This document shows positions 19,901-28,913 of a DNA stretch of 64,000 bases, one piece after another. Source of the stretch: Edaphobacter lichenicola (lineage in GTDB: Bacteria; Acidobacteriota; Terriglobia; Terriglobales; Acidobacteriaceae); assembly GCF_025264645.1 (NCBI RefSeq), contig NZ_CP073696.1:3658001-3722000 (forward strand), in the 5' to 3' direction. The position numbers and the translations under genes were made by a program. Numbering within the stretch: the stretch's first letter is position 1; each line of letters begins with the position of its first letter. Under the pieces are notes generated by a model, which saw only the letters and a list, made by a program, of their open reading frames with translations, made no database searches and had not been told where the DNA came from.

Positions 19901-20281
19901 ATTCTGCTGATCGGGATCGTGAAGAAGAACGCGATTATGATGATCGACTTTGCGCTAGTGGCGGAGCGGCAACATGGAAAGACGCCGCAGGAGGCGATCT
20001 TTGAGGCCTGTATGCTGCGGTTTCGGCCGATCATGATGACGACGATGGCAGCCCTGCTGGGAGGATTGCCGCTGGCGCTGGGCCGAGGCACTGGAAGCGA
20101 GATGCGACGGCCACTGGGGATCACGATTGTGGGAGGGCTGATCGTGTCGCAGGCGCTGACGCTGTTTACTACGCCGGTAGTTTATCTGTTCTTTGATCGG
20201 GTGAGAGCCAGGTTTGCGCGGGTGGGGCGGCAGAGACGGCGGGCTGGCCGGGGTGTGGCGCAGGTTGTGGCGGGGGATTAG
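16970..20281 (+). CDS. mdtC: RND efflux permease, MdtC-like, with low-complexity insertion
   Basis: An 1103-residue second permease of the operon, 47 bases after the first, with AGGAG before ATG 16970. It has the same twelve-segment plan, with the Asp pair in [19 protein letters not shown] and [12 protein letters not shown] in TM10. It is about 50 residues longer than the partner. The difference is an Ala/Ser/Thr/Gly-rich stretch at about residues 253-314, inside the first periplasmic loop between TDRGPV and VVRVQDVADV. The stretch is in frame and has biased composition. It is likely a surface loop. The pump needs an outer-membrane channel encoded elsewhere. Confidence 0.92.
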   Translation: MHFSAPFIRRPVATFLMSIAVILAGASAYVLLPVASLPQVEFPVISVGASLPGADPETMASSVATPLERQFSKIAGVNEMTSYSSTGTVGITLQFDLTRDINGAARDVQAAINAARSQLPANLPSNPGYYKVNPADSPIMIIALTSDTMNIPQLYDACDSILAQKIAQIPGVGQTFCGGSAKPSVRIEANPMQLAHYGVGLEALRAAIGTVNVNQPKGYLQDDSRRWSVSATDQLFGADAYAPLIVSTDRGPVSTAAASSGLPASVASALTANANTGSTTNGATSVSGGATPAAVAPAAATSTGLAAGPTTAHGVVRVQDVADVVNSVEDVHSTGVFNGKPAILVIVFKTSTANVIQTVDDVKKMLPMLQASIPPAIQVHVAMDRTTTIRASVKDVTRTLVISILLVILVVFLFLREVRSTLIPTVAVPLSLLGTFAVMYLLGYTLDNLSLMALTISTGFVVDDAIVVIENISRHLEAGMSPYEAAMVGSKEIGFTVVSMSTSLIAVFIPILLMGGIVGRLFREFAVTLSVAILVSLVVSLTTTPMLSAKFLEPNGTRKHGWFYRSGERVLAWMAAEYELGLRWVLKHQKLVLTVTVLTFVLNVYLYILVPKGFFPEQDAGRIGGQVQGQQDVSFPQMKKNVLALAKIAGEDPGVEDVTAFAGGRGNSNGGFMFMSLKPDAERQKTGDTAQVIVDRLRPKVSNLPGVIMYLQAFQDLRIGGRNTATEYQYTLTGDNLKELNEWGPKLEAAMDNLPQIKDVATDQQQQGLRGQLVIDRATASRLGVSPLAIDSTLSDAFAQTQVSTTYMPLNQYHVVLEVAPQFQEDPDALRNIYVKSTTGAMVPLSAVTHFETQRIPLAVNHQAQSPATTLSFNLAPGASLSEATQAIQQARVDIGMPSAIHGGFAGSAQAFKDSLKSEPWLILLALVAVYIVLGILYESFIHPLTILSTLPSAGVGAIVALLLFKVDLSVIAMIGIILLIGIVKKNAIMMIDFALVAERQHGKTPQEAIFEACMLRFRPIMMTTMAALLGGLPLALGRGTGSEMRRPLGITIVGGLIVSQALTLFTTPVVYLFFDRVRARFARVGRQRRRAGRGVAQVVAGD

Positions 20282-20443
20282 GGTTGGAAGTTTTAGAACG
20301 CAACACAGATTCCACCGCTACGCTACGGAATGACAAAAAACGGGTAACGGCAAACAACGCAAGAACAACGGCAACTACACGGCCTTAGCGCGATGAGACT
20401 GCGCTGAGACGGGCAACCTCTGATTCGTGAACGTGAAGAGAGA

Positions 20444-20477
20444 ACAGGCAACGATGGTGCTGATTGTCGTTGCCTGT
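20444..20477 (-). terminator. Hairpin after the glucan phosphorylase gene
   Basis: ACAGGCAACGA (20444-20454) is perfectly complementary to TCGTTGCCTGT (20467-20477), with a 12-base loop, 18 bases beyond the phosphorylase stop. On the minus strand it is followed by TCTCTCTTC, a weak pyrimidine tail. It sits between two convergent genes and may end both transcripts. Confidence 0.65.
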
Positions 20478-20495
20478 GATGTCGTTACGATTTGG

Positions 20496-22289
20496 TTAGA
20501 CGAGGGCCGGCTCGGCAAGCGGGTCTTTCGAACGGCGGCGTTTGAGTGGGGTCAGGGTTACCGTGGAGAGTGAGGTCTGGGGGAAGTATGAGTTTTCGAA
20601 GTATTGGGCCAGCATACGGTGAGTGTTGAAGAAGCTGCCGTTGATGGCGATACAGTGCTGCTGCATCCGTGCCCACGCTCCGGGATTGGCGTACATGGGG
20701 GCGATGGACTTTTCGAGCTTATCGTAGAGGCTGGTTGCTTCAGCGGCTTCGTCTTCACCGTCTTCGATAGCCCAGCCAGTGGTGTTCTCGGCGCAGCCTT
20801 CGATCCACCAGCCGTCGAGGATGGAGAGTGAGGGGACGCCGTTGAGGGCGGCCTTCATTCCAGAGGTGCCGGATGCCTCGTAGGGGCGGCGGGGGGTGTT
20901 GACCCAGACGTCGACGCCCTGGGTAAGGAGAGCTCCGAGCTCCCAGTCGTAGTTCTCGATGTAGAAGATCTTGAGGGCGGAAGAGTTGAGCTTGGCGGCG
21001 GAGGCGAAGACGTCGCGAATGAGGCCCTTGCCAGCGGTGTCGGCGGGATGGGCTTTGCCAGCGTAAAGAATTTGCAGGCCGCCGATCTTTTCAGCGATGG
21101 CGACGAGGCGGGCCGGGTCGTGTAAGAGCAGGCTGGCGCGCTTGTAGGTGGCGACGCGGCGAGCAAATCCCAGGGTGAGGACGTTGGGGTTGAAGTGGTG
21201 ATCGGCGCGCTTGGCGACGGTGCTGAACAGACGAAGTTTGCCCTTATTGTGGGCGGCGGCGATGCGGGCCGGGTCGATACCGTAGACCGAGCGAAAGTAT
21301 TGATTGTCGGTGCGCCAACGGGGAACCTCCTCGTCGAGGAGTTCCTGGAGATGTTTCGAGAGCCATGTGGCAGCGTGGACTCCATTGGTGATGGAGTAGA
21401 CCTTAGAGCCGGGGAACATCTGCTGGGAGACCTTGCCGTGCTGCATGGCGACGCCGTTGACGAAGCGCGAGAAGCGCAGGGCGATGTAGGTCATGTTCAT
21501 GAGGCCGTTGTGGAGACAGCCGAACTGGTCGATGGCAGCACCGATATCGTGGCCGAGAACCTGATACATCTGATCGACGCCGAACTGATCGTGGCCAGCC
21601 GGAACCGGGGTGTGGGTAGTGAAGACGCACTGCTGGCGAACGGCTTCGATATCGGCTTCGGTTGCGTCTTTGAGCGGGGTGCCGGCGAGCTGCTCTTCCA
21701 ATAGCCCGATGGACAGAAGGGCGGCGTGGCCTTCGTTCATGTGATAGACCTTAGGTCGACAAGCAAGGGCATGGAGAAGAGCGACCCCGCCGAGACCGAG
21801 GACGGTTTCCTGACAAAGGCGATAGTAGGTGTCGCCGCCGTAGAGGTGGTCGGTGAGCTTGCGATCCCAGGGGTCGTTGCCTTCGACGTCGGTGTCGAGC
21901 AGGAAGACGGGGATGACGTGGCCGGCGACGCCGACGACATCGAAGCGCCAGGCGCGGACGAGGACCTGACGGCCCTGCAAGGTCAGGGCGATTATCTGAT
22001 TGGCGCTGGGGAGCGTAGTCTCAGGGGACCAGGGGACCTCAGTCTCAGTCTGCTGCCCGATGTCGGAGAGCTTCTGGCGGAAGTAACCGCGGCGATGGAC
22101 GAGCGAGATCGCGACCATGGGGGCGGCGGTGTCGGCGGCAGAGCGGAGGGTGTCGCCAGCGAGCATGCCCAGGCCACCGGAGTAAGTCGGCAGGGCTGGG
22201 GAGAGGGCGATCTCCATGGAGAAGTAAGCGATGGTGCGTGAGGAGAGATCGAGGGTAGAAGGGGGGATGGGAGCGGAGGGAAGAGTCAT
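20496..22289 (-). CDS. glgP: Alpha-glucan phosphorylase (GT35), short form
   Basis: A 597-residue enzyme releasing glucose-1-phosphate from glycogen or maltodextrin. ATG 22289 is preferred, with an AAAGGA stretch before it; the frame extends to 22343 without a ribosome site. Family signs: YFSMEIALSPALPTYSGGLG, MNEGHAALL, HTPVPAGHDQF, NGVHAATW, FARRVATYKRA, and EASGTSGMKAALNG near residue 510 with the PLP-binding lysine. It is shorter than the roughly 800-residue E. coli type, as in the bacterial AgpA-like group. It is transcribed alone, with a hairpin behind it. Confidence 0.92.
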   Translation of the reverse strand: MTLPSAPIPPSTLDLSSRTIAYFSMEIALSPALPTYSGGLGMLAGDTLRSAADTAAPMVAISLVHRRGYFRQKLSDIGQQTETEVPWSPETTLPSANQIIALTLQGRQVLVRAWRFDVVGVAGHVIPVFLLDTDVEGNDPWDRKLTDHLYGGDTYYRLCQETVLGLGGVALLHALACRPKVYHMNEGHAALLSIGLLEEQLAGTPLKDATEADIEAVRQQCVFTTHTPVPAGHDQFGVDQMYQVLGHDIGAAIDQFGCLHNGLMNMTYIALRFSRFVNGVAMQHGKVSQQMFPGSKVYSITNGVHAATWLSKHLQELLDEEVPRWRTDNQYFRSVYGIDPARIAAAHNKGKLRLFSTVAKRADHHFNPNVLTLGFARRVATYKRASLLLHDPARLVAIAEKIGGLQILYAGKAHPADTAGKGLIRDVFASAAKLNSSALKIFYIENYDWELGALLTQGVDVWVNTPRRPYEASGTSGMKAALNGVPSLSILDGWWIEGCAENTTGWAIEDGEDEAAEATSLYDKLEKSIAPMYANPGAWARMQQHCIAINGSFFNTHRMLAQYFENSYFPQTSLSTVTLTPLKRRRSKDPLAEPALV

Positions 22290-22479
22290 GCGTTGGTTGA
22301 TCCTTTTCTCATCCGATTTTGAATCTCGTGTCGGTGAAGGCATGAGTTTCTGCGATGCAGCTCTCTATCGGCGGAGGATTACGTCTGCACGAGATCCGAG
22401 AGAGAGAGAGCATTTGGGGCGCCCAAGTAAGGGTGATTCTACCAAACGGTCTTCAGGTTACTGATAGAACCTCGGTTAC

Positions 22480-23862
22480 TCACGCTGGTTCTGTGGAGGT
22501 ATTGACTGTGGTGACCTGGACGGCGGCGGCATCGAGGCGCTGCCATATGTGGTCTAACCAAAGGAGATGTTCGGGCTTCATGAGAACTGAGCGCAAACAG
22601 GTGACTGTGGATTTCTCGTCATTTATTTCTCGATCTTTCCATTTATCAGGTGAAAAAAAATGAGTCGGAAGTTGCGCAAGAGCAAGGTGGAGATCATTTT
22701 GGGCCGATTCATCGAAGATTGCCTGTGCAAAGACGGAGGAAGCTTCGGGGGTCGCGGCGCTGGGAGTCCAGAAGACGATGTCAAGTTGCGGAGGGGTAGA
22801 TGGGGTAAAGAAGTGGGGGGACTTGACTAGGAGCTCATAGAGATTGAGAGCCGCGGTGTGGCCGGATTCGAGGCCTTGGGCGAATGCGCCACCGTGGGTG
22901 TAGGGGAGGAGTTGCTGGGTAGCCCAAAGTGCTACAGCAGATGCGCCTGCACGGGAGCACTCGAGGGAAATCTCACCGAGGTGGAGATCTTTGGAGGAGA
23001 AGTACGTGTAAGGGGAATCGTGTTTGTAGAGGCGGCCGATGGTGGGGTCGCGGAAGAGGATGCAGCCGCAACCATAGGGTTGGAGGCCATGCTTATGGGG
23101 GTCAATGACGAGGGAGTCGGCGTGGGGGATGGCGTCAAAGGCGGCGCGGGTTTCGCGGGAGAGGTTGCCGGCGAGGGTGAAGTAGCCGCCATAGGCTGCA
23201 TCGACATGGATGCGGAAGTTGTGTTTTTTCTGAAGGGTGAGGATCTGATCGAGGGGATCGACTGAGCCGATGGCTGTGGTGCCGAGGGTGACGACAACGG
23301 TTCCTATGGCTTGGGTTGCGAGGAGATGCTCTAGGGCAGTGAGATCCATGCGGCCGTCGGTGTCGGATGGGACGGTGACGAAGGACAGGCCGAGAACGCT
23401 CGAGATGCGGCTGTGGGTGTAGTGGGCCTGGTCTGAGGCGGCGATAGCCTTTCCGGGCCTGAGTTGTCCGGCCGCCCAGAGGGCTTCGAGGTTGGCAAAG
23501 GTGCCGCCGCTGGAGAGATGGCCGAGATGCTGGGGCCAGTCGAACATCTTTGCGAGGGCAGCTACGGCTTCGACTTCCATGGCAGAACTAGCCCGGCCGC
23601 CGTCGAGGGCATGGTTGTTGGGATTGACGGACATGGCCAGTGCGTAAGCGGCACGAGCGATGGGGTGGGGCGGCTTCAACATCTGGCCGGCGTAGAGAGG
23701 ATGCGCGTAGGGGTAGTTGTCGCGGAGGCGGGTCGCGACTTGCTGGAGGATGGTGGATGCGGCTTCGTCCAGTGCGGGAACGGGATGTGCCGGGAGATGA
23801 GCGAATCCTGCATCCAGATGCCGCTGAGCCTCGTTAAGAGTTTGGAACAGTTTGTTTTCCAT
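22480..23862 (-). CDS. PLP-dependent group II decarboxylase-like protein
   Basis: A 460-residue fold-type I PLP enzyme. HVDAAYGGY (about residues 218-226) carries the cofactor-binding Asp, and VIDPHKHGLQPYGCG (about 252-266) the Schiff-base lysine. LSSGGTFANLEAL is the phosphate-binding region. These are the signatures of the glutamate/tyrosine/aromatic-L-amino-acid decarboxylase family and its tyrosine/aspartate branch. The substrate cannot be told by eye. The ribosome site is weak. A small membrane protein gene lies directly upstream on the same strand (14 bases), probably in one transcript. Confidence 0.88.
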   Translation of the reverse strand: MENKLFQTLNEAQRHLDAGFAHLPAHPVPALDEAASTILQQVATRLRDNYPYAHPLYAGQMLKPPHPIARAAYALAMSVNPNNHALDGGRASSAMEVEAVAALAKMFDWPQHLGHLSSGGTFANLEALWAAGQLRPGKAIAASDQAHYTHSRISSVLGLSFVTVPSDTDGRMDLTALEHLLATQAIGTVVVTLGTTAIGSVDPLDQILTLQKKHNFRIHVDAAYGGYFTLAGNLSRETRAAFDAIPHADSLVIDPHKHGLQPYGCGCILFRDPTIGRLYKHDSPYTYFSSKDLHLGEISLECSRAGASAVALWATQQLLPYTHGGAFAQGLESGHTAALNLYELLVKSPHFFTPSTPPQLDIVFWTPSAATPEASSVFAQAIFDESAQNDLHLALAQLPTHFFSPDKWKDREINDEKSTVTCLRSVLMKPEHLLWLDHIWQRLDAAAVQVTTVNTSTEPA

Positions 23863-23876
23863 GTTTTAGATGATTC

Positions 23877-24176
23877 TTAGAACGCAGAGCGGGTGAGGAA
23901 GCCAAATTTCATTAGAAGCCCTAGAATCGCCGCAAGAAAAAAGGCAACTGTGGTGAGAGGAGCGGACGTTCGAAGACACTTCATCAAAAACTCTGCAAGG
24001 ACGATAAGGAGATACAGGATAAACGCGAGGAGAAGCCCGTCCACGATAAAGATGCGAGTGCCGCTTGAGTTCGAGTTGAGTACGTGCTCGATGTGAAACG
24101 GCGGAAAGAGCGAAAAAGCTCCGAAGACGATAAAGAACAGGAAGAACTGAAAGATGGTCGTAATGGCTTTTTTCAT
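23877..24176 (-). CDS. Small hydrophobic membrane protein
   Basis: A 99-residue protein with three hydrophobic segments: about 7-27 (Phe-rich), 43-64 and 75-92. A polar loop with NSNSSGTR lies between the first two, and a Lys-rich start points inside. No family recognised. It begins ATG AAA AAA, has only a weak ribosome site, and ends 14 bases before the PLP decarboxylase start on the same strand. The regular membrane pattern argues for a real gene. Confidence 0.6.
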   Translation of the reverse strand: MKKAITTIFQFFLFFIVFGAFSLFPPFHIEHVLNSNSSGTRIFIVDGLLLAFILYLLIVLAEFLMKCLRTSAPLTTVAFFLAAILGLLMKFGFLTRSAF

Positions 24177-24352
24177 GGGCTCTAGGTGAGTTTAGCGCGG
24201 GCTTTGACGATAGCGTGAGCAGATTGAGCATGAACGGATTTCTTCGATCAGGCCAATATAAGTTATTGCGGTAGGCGATCGATCTGGAGTGTGTTCCATG
24301 CTGCCTAAACGCTACTGATCCATTAAATCTGATTGTGTTCAAGGAGAGTTCC

Positions 24353-26125
24353 ATGCTGAGTTTACCCTCCGTTGCTTCAAGTGATCGCGTGCCGCTTAAA
24401 CCAAGCCGTGTGATTCCGCTTTTGGCTATTTGTGCGGTAGGAGCAGTCGCTTTCACTTGTGCAGGCGGCTTTATTGTCTACACGAACACCCAACATCTCA
24501 TCTCAACCCGCAACTGGCTGGATCATTCGCATAGCGTCCTGACGAGTCTGCAGACTGAAGCGCAGCGACTGGACCGAGTTAGTTACGAGATTCAGTTGTA
24601 CGAGGCAACGGGAGATAAGGCAGATAAGCTTGCTGCGCAAACCGCCGCTGTGTCGTTGCATGCCGGAGCGTTGAACCTTGAGAGCCTACAGAATGACAAT
24701 CCATCACAGATGAGGCATCTGCAGGAGCTGGATTCTGAGGTGCGCGATTTGAACCAGGCGATTGATGGAATTGAACGGCCAGGAGTAGTGCCGGAGCGAC
24801 TGATCCAGGATTGTCGCCGCACGATCAACGCAGAGCAGGAGGAGGAACGGGGACTGCTCCGACAACGTTCGGATGAGTCGCAGGATAGCCGGGATCGGAG
24901 TCTCCTATCAGGGGCTGGGTATTTAGGATTTTCGCTGTTCGTCGTAATTGCGCTCTTTGCATTTCTTCTGAGAGACGCTGTGCGGCGGAGGTCTTTTGAA
25001 AGACAGATTTCGGATGCAAACGACCAGTTAGAAGCAACAATTGAAGAGCTGGAACGGCGAGGTGCCGAAGCGATTTTGCTGAAGGAAGCTCGCGATGAAC
25101 TGCAGTTGTGCGTCACCGCGAAGGAGGCCCAAGAGTGCGCCGTGCGACACTTCCGGGAGCTTGTGCCAGGCAGTTGCGGAGCTACTCTCATCATCAACAA
25201 TTCGCGGAGCATGCTTGAGATGGCAGCGACGTGGAACGATCCGGCCGCATTGGCTGATGCGTTTGAGATGGACGCCTGTTGCGGTCTACGGGCGGGAAGA
25301 TTGCGATGGCGGAGGCCGGGACAGTCGGAGCTTCACTGTAGCCATTTCGTAGGCTCTCCGCCGGATAACTACGTCTGCATTCCGCTCGCAGCGCAAGGGG
25401 ACACGCTTGGGTTTGTGTTTCTTTCTTTTCCAACCAGGGAGATCGCCGGCCTTGCCGGCCGACGCATGCAGATGGTCCAGGAGATGGTGGAACTGGCTTC
25501 GATGGCGATCGCCGGGTTGAACCTGAGAGCGAAGCTGGAGAGCCAGTCGATTCGCGATGGACTGACGAGCTTGTTCAATCGCCACTTTATGGAGATTGCA
25601 TTGGAACGCGAGGTACAACGTGCCGCTCGACGCCATACGTCGCTCGCAGTGCTCATGCTGGATGTGGATCACTTCAAGGTCTTCAACGATACGTTCGGCC
25701 ATGAAGCGGGCGATATGGTATTGCGTAGGATTGCCGAGTGCTTTCAGCAAACGATACGGAGTGAAGATATTGTGTGTCGCTACGGCGGCGAGGAGTTTGT
25801 CATTCTTCTTCCAGAGATTACTGAGGAGCTTGCGTTGGCAAAGGCCAACACGATACGGCATAACGTGAGCGGTCTGCGCATGAAACTGAAAGAAGAGGCC
25901 CTGCGCTCTGTCTCTGTATCGATCGGCCTGGCAATGTATCCTGCGCCAGCAAGAGACGCCACCGATCTTCTGCGAATGGCGGACCACGCTCTGTATGACG
26001 CGAAACGTGGAGGACGCGACCGCGTGGTAGTTGCACGGGCGTCCTTCGACAGCTCTGGAGATAAGGAACTCACGACGCAGAATCGGACTTTGGACCCAAA
26101 CGAGTTGAACCCTGTTTCGATCTAA
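24353..26125 (+). CDS. Diguanylate cyclase with extracytoplasmic sensor and GAF domain
   Basis: A 590-residue membrane enzyme that makes cyclic di-GMP. AAGGAGAG precedes ATG 24353. Membrane helix 1 is at about 24-46, then a roughly 140-residue helical periplasmic domain of the CHASE3 kind. Helix 2 is at about 185-203, followed by a coiled coil, a GAF domain (about 245-380) and GGDEF (about 395-560). The active loop reads GGEEF. RSED lies five residues before it, which is the classical inhibitory I-site RxxD, so product inhibition is expected. GLTSLFNRHFME and DVDHFKVFNDTFGH are intact. It is divergent from the small membrane protein gene. Confidence 0.93.
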   Translation: MLSLPSVASSDRVPLKPSRVIPLLAICAVGAVAFTCAGGFIVYTNTQHLISTRNWLDHSHSVLTSLQTEAQRLDRVSYEIQLYEATGDKADKLAAQTAAVSLHAGALNLESLQNDNPSQMRHLQELDSEVRDLNQAIDGIERPGVVPERLIQDCRRTINAEQEEERGLLRQRSDESQDSRDRSLLSGAGYLGFSLFVVIALFAFLLRDAVRRRSFERQISDANDQLEATIEELERRGAEAILLKEARDELQLCVTAKEAQECAVRHFRELVPGSCGATLIINNSRSMLEMAATWNDPAALADAFEMDACCGLRAGRLRWRRPGQSELHCSHFVGSPPDNYVCIPLAAQGDTLGFVFLSFPTREIAGLAGRRMQMVQEMVELASMAIAGLNLRAKLESQSIRDGLTSLFNRHFMEIALEREVQRAARRHTSLAVLMLDVDHFKVFNDTFGHEAGDMVLRRIAECFQQTIRSEDIVCRYGGEEFVILLPEITEELALAKANTIRHNVSGLRMKLKEEALRSVSVSIGLAMYPAPARDATDLLRMADHALYDAKRGGRDRVVVARASFDSSGDKELTTQNRTLDPNELNPVSI

Positions 26126-26165
26126 GGACGAACGTTACATATTTTAGAAAACTCTGAAGGAGAAG

Positions 26166-27836
26166 CTAGGGAAGGCTGGACTCGAAGAGATCGTAGCGGT
26201 GTTCAAGCTCCCACTGTTGAGCGGCCTTTTCGCTGGATTGCAGGAAACTCAAGCATTTTGAAGTAGGGTTGGGAGAGCCTAGAGGCTGACCCAAGCAGGC
26301 AGAGACTGCCTGCGTGAATTTATCCGGTTGCTGCCAGAGGCTCGCCCCAGGTAGGAAGCTGTGCTCGAGACCGGTGCGAGCGGAGCTCTTGAGATCAAGG
26401 TAGGAGAGGTCGAATTCGATAGCAGCGCGAGTGTATTCGTGGGTGAGATCGATACGAGAGACGCCTTCGTCGTCAGTAGAGAGTGCGACCGGCACGCCGG
26501 CGGCACGGTAATTTGGCAGAGGATGCCAGGGCGCGGAGACGCCTAGGATTACGTCATTTGAGGTGAGATTAATCTCCACCATGATGTGACGCTCGGCTAG
26601 CTCCTTTAGCAATGCTTGGGGTTCGTTCTCGTACATGACATCGACGCCGTGGCCGATGCGCTCGGCATGTCCGAGATCGACTGCCTCGCGAATGTGGAAG
26701 CGAAGGCCATCGGGCGGGACGAGTCCCAGGGCGATCTCACCAGCGTGGAGGGCGATGTGTACGTGTGGATAGACGCTGTGAAGATAGTCGAGCATCAACA
26801 TCTGGCGGTGGTATTCGGACATGGATACGTAACCGTCTTCAGGCTGCACCAGATTGATACCGACGACCCGAGGATCGACTGAGGCAACCTCGAAGGCGAG
26901 AAGCATCTGAGCAAAGACATGTTGCGGAGGGAAGGCACGAAGAACCTGGTAAAGAAAGCGAACCTTGACTGAGCAGGCCGACCGGGCGCTCGGCTGCCCA
27001 CAGTTTTCAATGTTGTTGCGAGTGTCGAGGGCGTCATCCAACTCTTTGCGATCGACGGCGACCTCGTCGCGAAGGCCGGAGGAGAGGAGAGTGTCACGGA
27101 GGTGGCTGAGATCTTGGCGAGTGGTACCAGTAGCGTCACCGGTACGGTTTTGCGACGGATCGACTGGCGTACTTGGCCAATCAATGTGAGAGACGATGTT
27201 CGTTACTTTGGAAAAGATGGGGGTTTCCATAACCTCGAGATATTGCTCGTTCTGTGCCGCGGCTCGTGACGCGACTTCGTCGAGCCATTCGCCGATATGG
27301 GAGTTGCTGACGCTGTCAAACCTTCTGAACGTGGCAAAGAACTGATCGTGGCCGCTGATGCCAGCACTGGGAACGAAGGCGCGCATGGAGAACGAGTCGA
27401 CTAACGCGTCGTATAGCTTTTGGTCCTGGAAGGCGCTCTCGGCGCGGACGTTGCCGTCACCGCAGACAGGTTGTGGCGGAATACTGCGGGTGGTCGCCGT
27501 CGGCTTAAAGAAGCTGTGAGTGGCAGGGTCGACACAGAGGAGATCAGCAGCGCCGTTCTTGATAAATGTTTCAGCATAGACTGCGCCAGTGAGGTGCATG
27601 TGTAAGTCTGCGCCCTTGGGCATGCGGGCGATGAAGGCGTTAAGCAGAAGCGGGTTCTGCTTTGCGCTGCTAAATGCCTTAATAGCACGTTGTTCGCGGG
27701 GTGTCGGGGCCTGGGCCGTTGCTTTGGGAGCGGTCGAGGCTGAGGGCTGCGCTGAAACTCGCGAGGGGGCAATGACAACGAAAGAAAAGATGAGTAGGAG
27801 GAAAGCAGGGGTATTGCCGCGGAGTCGAAAGAGCAT
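26166..27836 (-). CDS. Secreted adenosine deaminase-like metal hydrolase
   Basis: A 556-residue exported protein of the ADGF/CECR1 type. ATG 27836 follows AAGGAC and opens a signal peptide ending VSAQ; the frame reaches 27953 without a ribosome site. Metal and catalytic motifs are present: GADLHMHLTG (HxH), ALHAGE (catalytic Glu), RIGHGVDV, and STDDEG (metal Asp). An additional region of about 130 residues lies between the first motif and the core, as in growth-factor type deaminases. The likely activity is removal of the amino group of adenosine or a related nucleoside in the periplasm or outside. Confidence 0.88.
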   Translation of the reverse strand: MLFRLRGNTPAFLLLIFSFVVIAPSRVSAQPSASTAPKATAQAPTPREQRAIKAFSSAKQNPLLLNAFIARMPKGADLHMHLTGAVYAETFIKNGAADLLCVDPATHSFFKPTATTRSIPPQPVCGDGNVRAESAFQDQKLYDALVDSFSMRAFVPSAGISGHDQFFATFRRFDSVSNSHIGEWLDEVASRAAAQNEQYLEVMETPIFSKVTNIVSHIDWPSTPVDPSQNRTGDATGTTRQDLSHLRDTLLSSGLRDEVAVDRKELDDALDTRNNIENCGQPSARSACSVKVRFLYQVLRAFPPQHVFAQMLLAFEVASVDPRVVGINLVQPEDGYVSMSEYHRQMLMLDYLHSVYPHVHIALHAGEIALGLVPPDGLRFHIREAVDLGHAERIGHGVDVMYENEPQALLKELAERHIMVEINLTSNDVILGVSAPWHPLPNYRAAGVPVALSTDDEGVSRIDLTHEYTRAAIEFDLSYLDLKSSARTGLEHSFLPGASLWQQPDKFTQAVSACLGQPLGSPNPTSKCLSFLQSSEKAAQQWELEHRYDLFESSLP

Positions 27837-28040
27837 GATCGTCCTTATGGATCTTAGAGATGAGAAAGGATAGCGCGAGACGAGCGAGTTGGCGGTCTGG
27901 CTCGAGATTGCTATACTAGAAATGCGTTTGCGTTGCTGATTTCCTATCAGCAATGGGCTCCCCTAAAAGGCTTGAGCAACAGATGTAGAAGTAGCGCACG
28001 GTGGTTCTTGGCGATCCCCGATGACAGGCGCGAATGCCAA

Positions 28041-28115
28041 GGCCAGATAGCTCAGTGGTAGAGCGCGGCCCTGAAAAGGCCGGCGTCGGCGGTTCGATCC
28101 CGTCTCTGGCCACCA
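28041..28115 (+). tRNA. tRNA-Phe (GAA)
   Basis: All arms fold. The acceptor is GGCCAGA/TCTGGCC, the D arm GCTC-AGTGGTA-GAGC, and the anticodon stem CGGCC/GGCCG with loop CTGAAAA. The variable loop has five bases. The T arm GGCGG/CCGTC carries TTCGATC, and ACCA is encoded. The anticodon GAA reads phenylalanine. Its 3' end faces a broken integrase gene 70 bases away, so it looks like an integration target. Confidence 0.97.
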
Positions 28116-28185
28116 CATTCTAGAGTACTTAGCGGCGACTACAGAGTTAGTGTTTAGCCCGACGTACAAATAGCGTACATCTCGG

Positions 28186-28665
28186 CTACAAGAACTTTCC
28201 TACCTGTACTGCTCCCTGCACTTCCGGCTTCGACTCCATCATGCTCCAGAGCACCTTGGCCGTTGTTCCGGTCTTGGTGATATGAGAACGTCCAAGCTTC
28301 GCGTAACGCTCTGTCATCTTGATGTTCGAATGACCGAGAAGCTTGGCGAGTTCGTAGAGATCGCCACCGTTCATCATGTATCAGGACGCAAAGGTGTGGC
28401 GCAGATCGTGGAGCCAGAAGTTTCGAATCTGGGCTCGTGTGAGTACATCCTCGAAGCTCCCTTCCAGTCTTTGCCTTCCACTCTTGTCACCCCGTGTTGG
28501 CGGGAAGATGCGATCTTCACCGATCACCGCAGGGTACCGCCGAATCTCTTCAGCCAGCTCTGACGTCATTGGCACGTAACGTTCCTTACCTTTTTTCAAC
28601 TTTGCTCTCACTGCAATCAGCTCTTCGCGGTACAGCACGTCCGACCAGCGGAGGCGATGAACCAC
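28186..28665 (-). pseudogene. Broken tyrosine recombinase (integrase), C-terminal part
   Basis: The C-terminal catalytic domain of a phage/island integrase. LRWSDV, KLKKGKERYVPM, LHDLRHTFAS and LLGHSNIKMTERYAKL are recognisable, giving the HxxR box and the tyrosine nucleophile. A TGA at 28381-28383 (minus strand) stops the frame between the HxxR box and MNGGDLYELAKLLGH; a Trp codon is usual at this place, so TGG to TGA is likely. The roughly 200-residue N-terminal half is absent: the sequence before LRWSDV is unrelated. It lies 70 bases from the 3' end of tRNA-Phe. It marks an old island insertion and is not functional. Confidence 0.88.
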
Positions 28666-28913
28666 CCCGCGCCTGCCCCTACTCCCATCGTGATTGCTGA
28701 TATCGACGCCGAACAGGAAGAGGTGCTTGGTCCTGAATACGTTCGGGAGATGTAGCTATCGATTGATACCAAGGTGCATGTTTGACACGTTAGGTGACGC
28801 TTGCGGCGCACACGCCTTCTCTGCCTCTCGCACCGAAGCGTCGGGCATGGAGCCGTGGAGAGTGAAGCTAGCAATGTTGCCAATCTCATCATTCGGACGG
28901 TGACTCAGCATAC
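28666..28913. other. No gene seen between integrase relic and response regulator
   Basis: About 250 bases. Open frames in several directions have no ribosome site and no recognisable motifs. A minus-strand frame running into the integrase relic reads without similarity to integrase N-terminal domains, which suggests a deletion or rearrangement junction near 28655. Confidence 0.4.

Noticed and set aside
13755..20281. The two adjacent RND permeases as a recent tandem duplication
   Set aside because: They differ throughout and match the normal MdtB/MdtC pairing.
21195..22241. Plus-strand frames opposite the glucan phosphorylase
   Set aside because: Shadow frames; the phosphorylase motifs are all on the minus strand.
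27916..28169. Two minus-strand open frames across the tRNA-Phe gene
   Set aside because: They are the antisense of the tRNA (a frame reading ARDGIEPPTPAFSGP). This is a well-known false annotation next to tRNA-Phe genes.
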